DNA from: Dunaliella salina
Taxonomy: Eukaryota > Chlorophyta > Chlorophyceae > Chlamydomonadales > Dunaliellaceae
Direction of reading: 5' to 3'
Assembly: GCA_002284615.2 (NCBI GenBank)
Contig: MU070354.1
Coordinates: forward strand, 56,207 to 79,651
DNA: 23,445 nt
The stretch's first letter is position 1; each line of letters begins with the position of its first letter. The position numbers and the translations under genes are program-made. The notes under the pieces are model-generated. The model was not told where the DNA came from and did no database searches. It was given only the letters and a program-made list of their open reading frames with translations. Positions 1-9,072 of this stretch are shown here, in pieces.

Positions 1-442
1 CACACATGAATGCTGCGAGTCGGTTGGGCACAGAATAAAGGCATGTGCACGTGTTTTGCAAGAGCATGTTGCCATGTGGCTAGGTGTTACTCTCATCGAG
101 GAGGAGGAGTTCGCTGGCAGGAATTCACGTTGCTGACAGCTAATGGCTGTGGCATGTCTGGTGTGTACAGAATCCACCATGGGTGAGCTTGACAGGAAAG
201 CAAGGGTGTAGGCTTGTGAAAGCCATCGCTCTTGGGGGGGAGCACAATATGTGTTACGGGGGGCACACACGAAGGCAGGTGCATGACCACGCATGGACAT
301 GCATCATAGCCTACATCCTCCTGCCTTGCAAGCCCATGGTAAGGTGCATGCANGCATTGGCTTCCACATGCTTGACTTATCGTCTCTTGGCTTTTGGAAC
401 AAGGCCTACGACTCATTTGATGTACACTCCTATTTACTCACC
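1..442. other. Unresolved left edge, possibly decayed LINE 3' part
   Basis: No gene is recognised here. The minus-strand LINE copy J stops being alignable by eye at about 443. This stretch is where its CCHC zinc motif and endonuclease would lie, but I see neither motif in any frame. The sequence is rich in CATG/GCATGC and has one ambiguous base (n) at 353. Open frames on both strands have no recognisable motif and are treated as chance. Confidence 0.4.
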
Positions 443-766
443 TTAATGACCTTCCTTACTTAACATTGGAAACTTATTAATAAACTCCACAGCTTTCAAG
501 TGAGAGGGGAGGGGGGCCTCCGCCCCTTTTTTTGTGATCCGGAGGATCACACTTAACTTGTTCCAGAAGGCATTGCTGATCTCTTTGTTAGCAAGTTGGG
601 AGGTTGGGTTGCGAGATTCAGTATTTGCAATGGTAGTTGGTGGTATGGCATCATTAAATTTCTGCCATCTCTGGTAGTGGTAGCCAGAGGTGTCAGCAGA
701 GCCAAGCTTGTGCTTCTTGTGCATGTGTGCTTTGAGTTTGTCATTCAGGTTGGTGAGGTAGTGCAT
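443..766 (-). pseudogene. Post-RNase H connector of LINE J
   Basis: This frame aligns to the segment between RNase H and the CCHC motif in copies A and B. Shared anchors are the 'LxxLxxHMHxKHKLG' stretch, an aromatic-rich YHYQRW segment and the 'KEISNAFW' motif (KKISNAFR in copy B). The upstream part of the same region is in another frame (745-1041), so at least one frameshift separates it from RNase H. The role of the connector is unknown. Its conservation across subfamilies, including two basic HxKHKLG residues, suggests a structural or nucleic-acid-binding part of the polyprotein. Confidence 0.6.
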
Positions 767-1475
767 CGGGAAAGCGTTGGAGCGGTGTGTACATCATCTT
801 GTGATGAAGAGGTCTTCAATGAAAGCCAGTAAAAATTGTGGAATGGGTCCCTGGCATCCGGAAATGCAATGTCTATGGTGTCTGAGAGGGCTGCGGTGCG
901 AGCGCAAGCATCGGCCCCCTCATTTCCTACGATGCCAGAGTGGGCTTTGACTTTGTAGAAATGAATGGGGTGGGGGAAGTGTTCTAATATGTTTGATATT
1001 GCATGAATGAGCTCTGCATGTATGTGATACCTCATGCGCATTGGATTCAGGGTTTGCTTAGAAATTTATGAGAGGCAGGATGCACTATCAGTGGCAACTT
1101 GAGTTTGCTCGTGTTGGAGTGCCACATGGATACCCGCAGGTTCTGCTCTGGTGATGGTATTGGTGGGCCCATGGCCATTGGGTTTTATGTCAGTTGCAAG
1201 TGTTGGGAGGGTGGAGCTGTGTCCCTTCCCGGTTTGTAAACACCTGAGCCAGAAAGTGGTGGGAAGTCGTCATCTTTGTGTTCAATAACACTGTCGTCAG
1301 TGTAGGTGATTTCTCTCCAGTCCTTGACTTTAGGTGTAAACATTTTTTTTGTAGTTGTCAGGGATGAAGGCTGTCCTTGCCTGAGGGCACTTGTGTGAGC
1401 AGCTATGAATGTCAGGGGGAAGTGATTGAAATTCCTGTTTCCAAGTGTTTGATGCAAGGTGTTGGTGGGCACGCA
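745..1475 (-). pseudogene. RNase H domain of LINE J (broken)
   Basis: An RNase HI-like domain. The frame ending near 1185 has the entry motif 'TPKVKDWREITYTDDS' with the first catalytic Asp. A TDS segment (third acidic residue) lies just upstream of 1041, and 'IHFYKVKAHSGIVGNEGAD' near 870-940 supplies the last Asp. The family uses a D-E-D-D metal site to degrade RNA in the RNA:DNA hybrid after reverse transcription. The domain is split by at least one frameshift and stop between about 1040 and 1190, so it is non-functional as read. It follows the methyltransferase-like domain directly, as in copies A, B and K. Confidence 0.75.
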
Positions 1476-2700
1476 GTGGCACGGCAGGTTTTGAAGGATC
1501 TAAGGGTAGCCAACAAGCTTCTGGAGCATCTTGCTTTATATCTTGTTGGAGGAGCTGGAACCAGTCTTTGTTTGTGCTATCTAGCATTGCTCTGGCATTA
1601 AGGTTCCACACAACAATGAGTTGCATAGGATAGGAAGGTGGTGTAGGATTGGGTATGGTGTCAAACCAGTGTTGTGGTGCTTGGAATTGGATTTTCCTTG
1701 CAGGGAATTTGGCAAGCACTTTTGCAAGATGTGGGTACTGGGTAAGCAAGCTCATATAAGCATTACAGCTGAAGCCTCTCCAGTGGGGCAGGAGCATGAA
1801 GTGGCAGCTGGATCTGTGGTTTGGAGGGAGGAGTGCACTGGGTGGCGCAGGAGTTGAAACATTGTTTCATCATCATGTGGGGGATGGCAGAAGGAGAAGC
1901 CAGTGTAGCGCACAGAGAGGGCGTCTGTGTGCGCTCCGAAGACTTGGTCTCTGCTGTGTGTGCTGAAATAGGTGTTGTAGCTCTCGCCAAATTCAAAAGG
2001 GTTGGAAAATCTTTCTGTTGAGACCATGCACCATTTATGCAGGGCTAATCGGATGTGAGGAGGTGTGATAAGCGTGTTGGAAGTGTGGAGCTTTTTGCTC
2101 TTGGCTGAAAGATCTTTTCGTTGGGCCTTTTGACGGGAGAGCAGTCCCATAATTTCTGTTGTTGAATTCTGGACAGGTGGTTGAATTGTGGCATGGATGC
2201 CTGCTCTTTTGGCTGCTTCATAGGCTTCAAGCAGGGTCACAAGCCTGTCTACAGTGAGCATGCCAGCGCACTTGCCATTGGCATTGTAAATACAGGCGCA
2301 CTCAGTGGTGGTTACCTCCGCCATTTGTGTTGGTGTGACAACTTCAACAGATGTGTCAGGGTGGAGAGGTTCCTTCATGAGATCAACATTTCTAATGATA
2401 ATATCACATTGCCATGTTAGCATGATATCTGTCTGGGGGTTGGTAGGTTAGAAGTCAAAGGAGACATTCTTGCGAATGGCGCAGCCGGCAGTTGAGAGCC
2501 ATGTAGATTCAGATGTTCTCTGAGGATTGCTTTTGAAGCCTTGATTAACAAGATTGTCCAGGTCTTTTTTGTCGCTTACGGAGTCTTCTGTTTGTTCTGG
2601 TATTTCCTCCAAGTCAAATGCTTGCACATGAGCATCCAAGGCTGGATGCATTTGTAACATGTCAGCAGTTTCCCATTCCCAGGATTTAACAGCCTGAAAG
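1330..2700 (-). pseudogene. PCIF1-like adenine methyltransferase domain of LINE J
   Basis: This is the best-preserved copy of the domain between the PHD finger and RNase H. One frame runs from the 5' boundary to 1752, broken only by a TAA at 2448-2450. The reading frame continues after a frameshift from about 1797. An N-terminal block has 'ECACIYNANGKCAGMLT'. It is followed by helical 'IRLALHKW', then 'FSNPF', a glycine motif 'RDQVFGA' and 'GFSFCHPPHDDE'; after the shift come 'LLPHW' and 'LIVVWN'. Motif order and spacing (helix, SPL-like turn, FG loop, xPPx, hydrophobic strand with PxW) resemble PCIF1-type N6-adenine methyltransferases, whose active site is NPPF. Here Asn is replaced by His. 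Assignment is by eye; activity is not implied. Confidence 0.6.
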
Positions 2701-2830
2701 AGCAAGTGGCGTCTCTGCCTTGCATTGGTAGGACAATGATGCCGTCTGGTTTGCATTGTTGTGTGGCAGGAGATCGTCCTGTAGGATACAACCAGCTTGG
2801 GATGTTTCTTTTGACTTCATCTAAAGACTT
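2701..2830 (-). pseudogene. Endonuclease N-terminal piece of old LINE copy I
   Basis: A short minus-strand segment reads 'NIPSWLYPTGRSPATQQC' then 'KPDGIIVLPM'. This aligns with 'LPAYVFP...RPDAVLITPF' at the start of the PD-(D/E)XK endonuclease of copy B, so the KPD is the first catalytic Asp. The alignment ends abruptly at about 2700 where copy J begins. The rest of the domain, with the ExK motif, is not found in the window. It is probably part of the same old element as 3237-3751, separated from it by plus-strand copy H. Confidence 0.55.
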
Positions 2831-2848
2831 TATCTATAGACTTCATCT

Positions 2849-3229
2849 ATATGTTGGCACTACTGAGGGTTCTGAGGGCTGTTCCATAGGCTTCTGTTTG
2901 TGGTCAGCAGCTGCATCAAATGTGCAGGCTTAAGTTCAGCCCAGCAGCCAGAAGTCGCCATGCGCAACTGTTGGGCATGGCTTTCCTTGGTTGAAAGGCT
3001 CATTTGGACAGTGTGGACTCTGCTTGTTGTTGAAGGTCTGGAACTCCAGTCTTTCAGATACTTTCCTGCTCTCTGTTGCTGAACATGTCCTCTTTCTCTG
3101 CTTGTCGTGCTTCTCTCAGTCTGAACTTTGTGGTGGGGGGGTCATACGGTCTGCGCACCTATATGGCCCCTTTTCCTTAATTGATATAGGAAGGGTTTCT
3201 CTGCCTACGTAGGTTTTCTTTTCTTTTCT
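2849..3229 (+). mobile_element. LINE 3' end, copy H (plus strand)
   Basis: The 3' terminus is clear. CCTTAATTGATATAGG and the hairpin at about 3184-3208 are followed by a TTTTC-type tail at 3213-3229, matching the ends of copies A, B, D and F. The 5' limit is uncertain. CTTCATC occurs right after the tail (3228-3234) and twice upstream in GACTTCATCT (2813-2822 and 2839-2848), so a start near 2823 or 2849 would give a short target duplication. I cannot see the family's coding C-terminus on this strand, so the upstream boundary is tentative. Confidence 0.5.
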
Positions 3230-3236
3230 TCATCAG

Positions 3237-3751
3237 GGACATCTTTGTCCAAAGCCCAGTTTTAAGCTTTGTAACAAGCGTCCATAGCAACTATGAAAAT
3301 GCCTGAATCCTTTGCTGATTTCTTTAAAAAACATGCTGACGGCTTGATGATGGCAATTCGTACGCATTTTGTCTACCTGTGGGTGAGTGTATCTGTGGAG
3401 AGTATGATAAGTGCTATTAGGCCCAACACATAAGGGGCAAAGTGGAGGGCCAGGTTGGCCTGTAAATTGCCTGGCATGCTTTTCATTATAGAGAGTATGT
3501 GTTTGGTCATTTGAGGATGTTGGCTTTTTCTTTGAGAGAGGCAGACTTCGGGTTTCAAAAGGCGTTGCTGAGTAGATGCCCCTAGTTTGTATGTGTCACA
3601 TTTTTTTTGTTCGAGTTTATCGCGTAGATTTGGTAGTATCCAAAGTTCCCCTGTGGTTGGGTGAGGTTTTTTGACTGGAGCAGCAAGCCAGAAAAGGTTT
3701 GAAAAAGGGTTCTCTGTTTGAGGTTCCACCTCAGTGAGGTAAGGCAAGGTT
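3237..3751 (-). pseudogene. Post-RNase H connector and zinc motif of old LINE copy I
   Basis: The minus-strand frame from 3747 has 'ENPFSNLFWLAAP' and 'PNLRDKLEQKKCDTYKLG', matching 'GGNPFTNIFWLT' and 'FPNLQDAL...HKLG' of copy B. In another frame 'CPLCVGPNSTYHTL' corresponds to the CCHC zinc motif. It is followed by 'KMRTNCHHQA', equivalent to the 'KTERHNIA' stretch that follows the zinc motif in copy B. The copy is thus frame-shifted but covers the segment between RNase H and the endonuclease. It begins where fragment K (about 11.0-12.0 kb) ends in domain order, so it is probably the downstream part of the same element, separated by the 7-kb insertion B. Confidence 0.6.
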
Positions 3752-3850
3752 ACATCGCTGTATCCGCCTACAAGGGCAGCTGAGCAGTAACACTGAGGTC
3801 TGTAACCAGACCTGGCCTAAGGAGGAAAAGCTCAACTCACAAAGCTTGAA
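3752..3850 (-). repeat. Short interspersed repeat R1, copy 1
   Basis: This stretch shares 'ATCGCTGTATCCGCCTACAA' and a following GGCAGCT, GAGGT and CTGTAA series with two other places in the window (15716-15808 and 19137-19260), all in the same orientation. The similarity covers roughly 60-120 bp with indels. No coding potential or tRNA-like boxes were recognised. It could be a SINE or the 3' part of another element. It sits between LINE fragment I and the tail of LINE B. Confidence 0.4.
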
Positions 3851-3956
3851 CTGAAAAATTGATAGCAAATCGTGTCTGTTGTAGTCTGGTGATTTATGAA
3901 ACTGAGCGAGACAAATGTTGTTGGATCAAACAAGCTCAAATGTTCAGAGAACAAAT

Positions 3957-4010
3957 GAAGGAAAGAAAAGAAAAGAAAAACTACGGAGGCAGAGAAACTC
4001 TCCCTACATC
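3957..4010 (-). repeat. 3' hairpin and (TTTTC)n tail of LINE B
   Basis: On the element's sense strand, CCTTAATTGATGTAGG leads into a stem with arms containing AGAG and CTCT around a TTT loop. A lower stem of TAGG/CCT-type pairs follows (plus-strand 3984-4007), then a TTTTTC(TTTTC)n tail (plus-strand GAAAAGAAAAG at about 3957-3980). The same structure ends copies A, F, H and M. It is the likely recognition site for the element's RT during target-primed reverse transcription. Confidence 0.7.
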
Positions 4011-4031
4011 AATTAAGGAAGAGGAGACACA

Positions 4032-5360
4032 TTAGCTCAAAAAAGAGCCGTGTGCCCCCTCCACCACAAGGTATGAAAAAAGGGAATGCTGATGTGGATC
4101 TGGAGGGTTACTAGAAGCACCTGGCTCTAGAACCTGGCTGCGGGAAGTAATCTTGTTTTCAAGAGCGCGGCGTGTGGTGACTAGTTTGTGGACATATTGA
4201 ACAGAATGGGCATGAAGTTGTTGAGCAAGCTTCATGGCACGCTGGTGATCCAATCCTAGTTGTTTGAATTGCTTTAGGGTATGCTCAGTGTAGATAGTTC
4301 CACCTACACCCAGAAGAATAGGGTGAATTGTAATAGCTTTAGCGTTGATAAGTTTACAAAGGTCTGCATGTTGCTGCTTTGCTGCGTTCAACTGATGCTC
4401 TGGCCTTGTGTCTTCACAGAACTTGATTTCTATTAGGTGCACAAGGCGTTCATTCACATAAAGTTCATGGGGTTGCCTCGTGCGGCTAGTTCTGGTGGTC
4501 CACCGTGAGGAACTGCGCAAAGTGTGATGGGAATAGGTAGGAGAAACTCCGTTAGAAGTATGGTTGGCATTAAAAGGGGTGATCAAAACAGCATCTGGTC
4601 GACTGGAGTCGAGCCTTTTCCTCTCTGCAAGGTTACAAGGGAAGACGTACGCAGGTAAAATTATGTTTGAGGCATGTGTGAGGAGCTGGAGGTTGTGTTG
4701 AGCAAGCTTACAATCGCTCCCTATATCTGTGTATACTAGGCCTTCCCCTACAGGGCATTTACTGAGGGCTTTTGTAATCATTCTGCCTGCAATGTTATGG
4801 CGTTCAGTTTTCATGTTGGAGATGATATGGTTTTGGCCGCCTGCGAGCATGTGTAGTGCGCTGTCCAAATGATGGCAGCCTGGGAGGGGGCAAGATGGAT
4901 CAGTTGTCCTTTTAAAACGCACAGCACGTTTTTGGTTGTAGGGGGTGCCTGTGCGGTACTGCAGGATGGTACGCTTCATGGGTACAGAAATGTTGGGCAT
5001 CTTTCTGAAGGCATTGCTGATTTTTTTATCTACTCGCGGTAATAAGTTTTGATAGTAAGAGTAGTAGCCTGTTTTGGCATTGGCATATCCAAGCTTGTGT
5101 TTAGAATGCATGTGGGATTTGAGGGCATCTTGGAGATTGGGGAAGTAGGTGATCTTTTGGGCGGGTGGTGGACCCGCAGGTGTGCCTGCAGTATGCACTC
5201 TTTCTTCCTTGGTTAACCAGAAAATGTTTGTAAATGGATTTCCACCACGACGTGCACCAGGGACCTCGATGTCTGCTACGCAGTTTTGGGCTTGCTTTGC
5301 CTGATGTTTTGCAATAGCATCTGCACATTCATTTCCAGCGATGCCAGCATGGGACTTCAC
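4032..5360 (-). CDS. RNase H end, CCHC zinc motif and PD-(D/E)XK endonuclease of LINE B
   Basis: A 442-codon open frame, the longest in the window. Residues 1-20 complete RNase H (HAGIAGNECADA). Residues 57-150 are the conserved connector. The zinc motif is C157-x4-C162-x7-H170-x4-G175; the last Cys, present in copy A, is lost. R254-P255-D256 and E311-I-K313 form a PD-(D/E)XK active site, followed by a hydrophobic strand and GVGGTIYTEHT at 351-361. R2-type LINEs also have a CCHC motif before a restriction-like endonuclease that nicks the target DNA. About 55 residues lie between PD and ExK, including a Ser/Thr/Arg-rich insert. The family stop after 'SNPPDPH' is CAG here (4089-4091), adding 19 residues. 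It starts mid-domain after a frameshift, so it is not a free-standing gene. Confidence 0.75.
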   Translation of the reverse strand: MKSHAGIAGNECADAIAKHQAKQAQNCVADIEVPGARRGGNPFTNIFWLTKEERVHTAGTPAGPPPAQKITYFPNLQDALKSHMHSKHKLGYANAKTGYYSYYQNLLPRVDKKISNAFRKMPNISVPMKRTILQYRTGTPYNQKRAVRFKRTTDPSCPLPGCHHLDSALHMLAGGQNHIISNMKTERHNIAGRMITKALSKCPVGEGLVYTDIGSDCKLAQHNLQLLTHASNIILPAYVFPCNLAERKRLDSSRPDAVLITPFNANHTSNGVSPTYSHHTLRSSSRWTTRTSRTRQPHELYVNERLVHLIEIKFCEDTRPEHQLNAAKQQHADLCKLINAKAITIHPILLGVGGTIYTEHTLKQFKQLGLDHQRAMKLAQQLHAHSVQYVHKLVTTRRALENKITSRSQVLEPGASSNPPDPHQHSLFSYLVVEGAHGSFLS

Positions 5361-5911
5361 CTTGTAAATTCGAATATCGGTATCATATCATGATGGAAGT
5401 CTCTAATGAGAGTTAAAATCATTTTAAGGACATCTCCTTGGACATGTCTTAGGTGTTTCTCAGGATAAAGAAATTGTTTACATATTTGTTCGAGAGAGGT
5501 GAGGCTGTCTGATGCAATGTCTGCATGTTTGGTAAGGATAGCAGCAGCAATTGCTGCCAATTCAGCTCTAGTGATGGCTTTAGTAATCCCAGCACCGTTT
5601 GGTTCTACAAAGTTCTTGCTGTCAGTGGACGGGCAGTAGACGCCTGCTCCAATTTCTTGCTTACTGTTATGGTTAAGGCAGCTGCCATCTGTGTAAGCAC
5701 ATGTTCTCCAATCAGCAACCTTTGGAGTTAGAGTACTACTGGGTTGGGTGGGCACCAAGTCTGTATTTTGGACATTTATGTGTGGATTTTTAGGATGTTT
5801 GGAGGCGTGTTGTTTGTCAAATGGGAGGCGTTCCAGTTTATTGAAACCTGGCATGTGAGCATGCATGGGATTTAGGACAGGGGGTGGCTGCTGACATTCG
5901 TCAGCTTCCAC
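5357..5911 (-). pseudogene. RNase H domain of LINE B
   Basis: This frame contains 'TPKVADWRTCAYTDGSC', 'GAGVYCPS', 'TRAELAAIAAAI' and 'IASDSLTSL', giving the first three acidic residues (Asp, Glu, Asp) of the RNase H site. The fourth, in NECAD, lies in the next frame (4032-5360). The break is caused by about 11 extra bases near 5377-5390 relative to copy A, a partial duplication of an ATCAT-rich stretch. Apart from this frameshift the domain looks intact, so B decayed recently or its parent was active. The role is removal of RNA from the cDNA hybrid. Confidence 0.8.
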
Positions 5912-6903
5912 TCTGTGGCTTCTTTCAAATCTCCTTTCAGGCCCTGTAGCCAGTCTTTGTTATGGTTGTTAAGATGGACTGGAGCTGCAGTGTTCCAAAC
6001 AGCAAAGATACAAAGGTCCCAGGTATGCTTAGGTAAAGGTATCTCTTGGTTTGGGCAGGATTGAGGGGCACTGTAACTCATTTTTTTGCAGAGTATGGTT
6101 CCAAGGTCGTAACAAAGGTGGGGGTAGGCAGTGACAAGTTTGGAGTAGGGGTTTGTTATCATGTTTTCATTCCGAGCCAGAAGGAACATGAATGTAGCAG
6201 TGGCTTCTGTGTTGAGAATGACAGAGTAAATGGCATGTTGCAAAGCTTGGGTCATGATTCCCTCGTCATAAATGGGATGGCAGACTGAGAAGCCTGAGAA
6301 TTGGGTGAGAGGGCATTATGCATGGCACCAAAAAGAGTGTCACGGGAGTCCGCACTCCAATGATTCTGGTATTGTGGGTTGTGGTCTAGTGGAGAGGCCA
6401 TTTTTTCTTGGGTTACCAAAGCCCATTTTTGGAGGGCAGTATGGATGTGAGTTGTGAAGGGCTCATGAAAAAGAGTCTTCGATTTTCTTGCTAGAGTACT
6501 TTCTTTCAAGCATGGATTTGCAGGAAAGGAGTCCTTGCAGGTCAGTAGCAAAGCTTCATGGAGCTGGTGTCATTTTCTCGTGCATGCCAGCAAACTTGGC
6601 CCCATGAAAGGCCCTGTAGAGGATTTGGAAGTGGTTCGGGGATATCATACCAACACACCTGCCTTGCGTATTGTATATGCAAGCCATGTGCGTCGTGCAT
6701 GTTTCTGGGAAAATGAGGGGGGAAGGAGTAGGGGGGCAATGTCTGTGGAATCCTGTTTCTGATGGTGCTGGATGAGGGCGTTGCTGGTCCGTGTATTTCA
6801 CGAGGTCAACCTTGCGCAGCCAATATTTGCATGAGCCTGTAGCAGGTTTTATGTCTGCTTGTGGATTAGTGGGGTTTATATCAAATGTGATTTTGTTGCG
6901 CAA
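5872..6903 (-). pseudogene. PCIF1-like methyltransferase domain of LINE B (frameshifted)
   Basis: Three successive minus-strand frames cover the domain. 6903-6556 has the N-terminal block 'THMACIYNTQGRCVGMI' and the 'AFHGAKFAGMH' helix. 6551-6252 has 'IHTALQKWALVTQEKMASPL' and 'SRDTLFGAMHNAL'. The last frame starts with 'SGFSVCHPIYDEGIM' and ends 'TWDLCIFAVWNTAA'. The xPPx motif is HPIY, so both the Asn and the second Pro of the NPPF consensus differ. 'FMFLLARNENM' replaces the 'LLPHW' of copy J. As in J, the domain lies between the PHD finger and RNase H. It is non-functional as read because of the frameshifts. Confidence 0.6.
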
Positions 6904-7551
6904 TTATGTGTCCAATTTCTGCCGCCATACATTGGTTTCAGTAGGTTTTTCAAAGCCCTGTCTTTCCAGATTTGAGAGGGTAGAACCTGCAGCTGCTGTG
7001 GATGTTGAGAGATTAGGCTCGCTCTGTTGTGCTTCAAACTTAAGCAAGCACTCTTTGAATTTAGGCCAAGCCTCCTGTAAACCCTCTGATTCCCAGGAGG
7101 GCTTCCAAGCGACCCCCCTGAGTTCTTGTTTAGTCTGCCGCTTTCTTTCAACTTTTTGGGCACCATTTAGGTTTGCACAAGCAGGACATGCCCATGTGCC
7201 GGCTGTTGCAATTTCTTGTCTTTGCTCATCCAAGTAGCATCCAAGCTTCTCCATGCATCCCCAATGATACGTCCGGTGGCACACATCACAAACATACGTA
7301 TCAGGATGTGGATGCTCCGAGGTTCCAGTTTCATATTTTAGGTAGTAATTGCATATTTGGCAGCAGGCACACTCAATTTCAGTGCAAGCAGCAGGTGAGA
7401 CATCCTCAGGCACAAGGTTAGCTTGTTTGAAAAGTGGCAGGGCCCATTCTTCAATTATCATTGGTGCGTAATGCGTGTGATATTGCACCTGGAGGTGGGC
7501 GGGGGAGCTAGATTGTTCTTTCTTGTTCTCCGCAAAAAATTCTCCAATCAT
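6904..7551 (-). pseudogene. PHD finger segment of LINE B polyprotein
   Basis: A 215-codon frame with a clear C4HC3 PHD finger: C64-x2-C67, C88-x2-C91, H96-x2-C99, W120 and C122-x2-C125. 'MIIEEWALPLF' precedes it and is shared with the old copy L. After the finger comes a Lys/Arg-rich then Ser/Ala-rich linker ending 'EKPTETNVWRQKLDT'. The frame ends in a TAA (6904-6906) where copy A has GAG (Glu), so this is a nonsense mutation inside the polyprotein and not a natural end. PHD fingers read histone H3 tails, so the domain could direct the machinery to particular chromatin. That is inference. Confidence 0.8.
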
Positions 7552-7908
7552 CTATGTGAGTAATGCCTAAATCATGATAGAAGATAGAACTGATAGCATG
7601 GGTAGCAGTAGTCTCTTTAGCAAGTTTCTCAGCTGTGTTTCTCCTATAGTTCCAGATTTTTGGGCCTTGGGAAAGGGAGCTTAGAGAGTGGATGACTGGG
7701 GAAATGATCTCTGTCTGTGTGGAGCAATTGTTGCCTCTTCTTTCTGGGTCTGTTTGTTTGAGTATCTAGGCTGCGCGGAGTAAGACTTTATGTCTGAGGG
7801 TTGAGACAATCATCTTTCTGAATTTGGTGGTTAGTGCTAGGGGGGTTGGGCTGTGTAGGGATGTAGTGAGCAGTGTTGAGACAAGCATGTGAACTGCTAT
7901 CATTTGGG
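7552..7908 (-). pseudogene. Degenerate linker between RT region and PHD finger, LINE B
   Basis: No long frame, but fragments in two frames read as continuous protein, for example 'IAVHMLVSTLLTTSLHS' and 'GPKIWNYRRNTAEKLAKE'. This suggests coding sequence broken by small indels and stops. It joins the 7909-9072 linker to the PHD segment, which supports one polyprotein. No domain is recognised. Confidence 0.45.
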
Positions 7909-9072
7909 CTAGCCTGGCTGAGTTGAGATATGGAAGAGGGGGTTATTTCTCAATGCTGACCGTGTGCGTTTGTTTGGGAGCCCTTCTGCCGTAGTACCTT
8001 GTTTGGCCGGAGGTAGAGTATCCAGGCTTACAGTGGGTATGTCTGCAAAGATGTGAAATGCTTGTGTGGGAGTGATGCTTAGGGTAGAATTAGAGCGATT
8101 TCTTTTGCTGAGTGGCTCCTCCAGTGATTGTACTTCCATAGCATTAACAACTTGTTGTGTTTCAGGACAACCTACGGGTGTAGGATGATTGGCTGTACGT
8201 CTGAGGCGGCGTCCGGTGCGTTCATGGGTCTAGTAAGATGTGGAGGGAGGCTGTGGCGTAGGCACTGCTTGAGTGGGGGGGATAAAGTTGGGTTGGGGGT
8301 TTGTTGGTTGGAAAACCTGGGTGTGGGGGGGCTGTTCCCCACCCGTGCATGTGTTGTTAAGGCCGTTCACATGTGTGTTGTTGATATGACGGTAAACTGG
8401 GAGAGTGTTTGCTTCAGTGCTTTTGTAGGCAATGATCTTTTGGATAGAGGATATGTTCAATTCTTGTTGTGGGGAAAGGTTGACAAGAGCTGCCAGCCTG
8501 TTAAGTGCAATTTTGTATTTGTTGTTCACCTTATGGTGCTTAGCCTGAAGTTGAGAAACTGAGATGATGTGAGTTTTGCGTGGAGATGTAAGCTTATGTA
8601 GGCCACTGATTTCCATATTCAGCAGAGGTTGCATAATGCAGGTGATGAGAGTAGGGAAATTGTGTGGAGGTGGCTTGTGCAAGGTAAGGGCTTCACAGGT
8701 GTGCTCTAGCTCCTCCTTGAACATACTAGTGCCATTTTTCATGAGATGGAGCTTGCTGGAATGGATGCTAGTGAGCTGGCGAGCCCGCATATTACAGTTG
8801 AGCTGACATTTAATGTGCAGATTTGTTCCTTTTTGTTTGGTGAGGTAGGTGTCAGAAGAAGTATTTAGGTTTTCTATCTGCTTAGTTAGGAGTTTGAGGC
8901 TAACAGTGCGGTGTCTTACTGAGGGGTCCTCAAGGCTGGAAGAGAGAGCAAAAGCCTGGCGTCTATGGTATTCTACACAGATTGAAGTGCGTCCTAGTCC
9001 AACATTATCAGGATATTCGCAGATCATTGCTGAAGCTGTGCTTTTCCAGAGTTTATGTTTGTGTTTGACCAT
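7909..9072 (-). pseudogene. Post-RT linker of LINE B polyprotein
   Basis: One frame of about 388 codons, broken only by a TAG at 8230-8232. Its start overlaps the end of the RT thumb region in another frame. It contains 'PTLITCIMQPLLNMEISGL' and 'RKTHIISVSQLQAKHHKV', which align to 'GISHFNSLLSFKRTHIIDA' of the old copy L, so the segment is conserved between subfamilies. Around the stop it is rich in Pro, Thr and Gln (PPTQAVPTPQPPS). A basic KRNRS/KRTRS stretch in the last third could be a nuclear localisation signal. No known fold is recognised. Confidence 0.6.

Larger units (their letters stand above)
443..2700 (-). mobile_element. LINE copy J, 5'-truncated, divergent subfamily
   Basis: A minus-strand fragment of the non-LTR retrotransposon family that fills this window. 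In reading order (high to low coordinate) it holds the end of the post-PHD linker, the methyltransferase-like domain, RNase H and the post-RNase H connector. It is clearly more diverged from copies A and B than these are from each other, so it is a separate subfamily. Its 5' end at about 2700 joins endonuclease-coding sequence of the older copy I, which suggests that J inserted into I and was 5'-truncated. The 3' end is not identified and may lie outside the window. No RT is present. Confidence 0.75.

Noticed and set aside
2448..8232. In-frame TAA/TAG codons as sense codons (alternative genetic code, as in some ulvophytes)
   Set aside because: The stops fall at positions that are Glu (GAG in copy A, TAA in B at 6904) or Asn-like in other copies, not consistently Gln, and frameshifts are just as common. 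Ordinary decay explains them.
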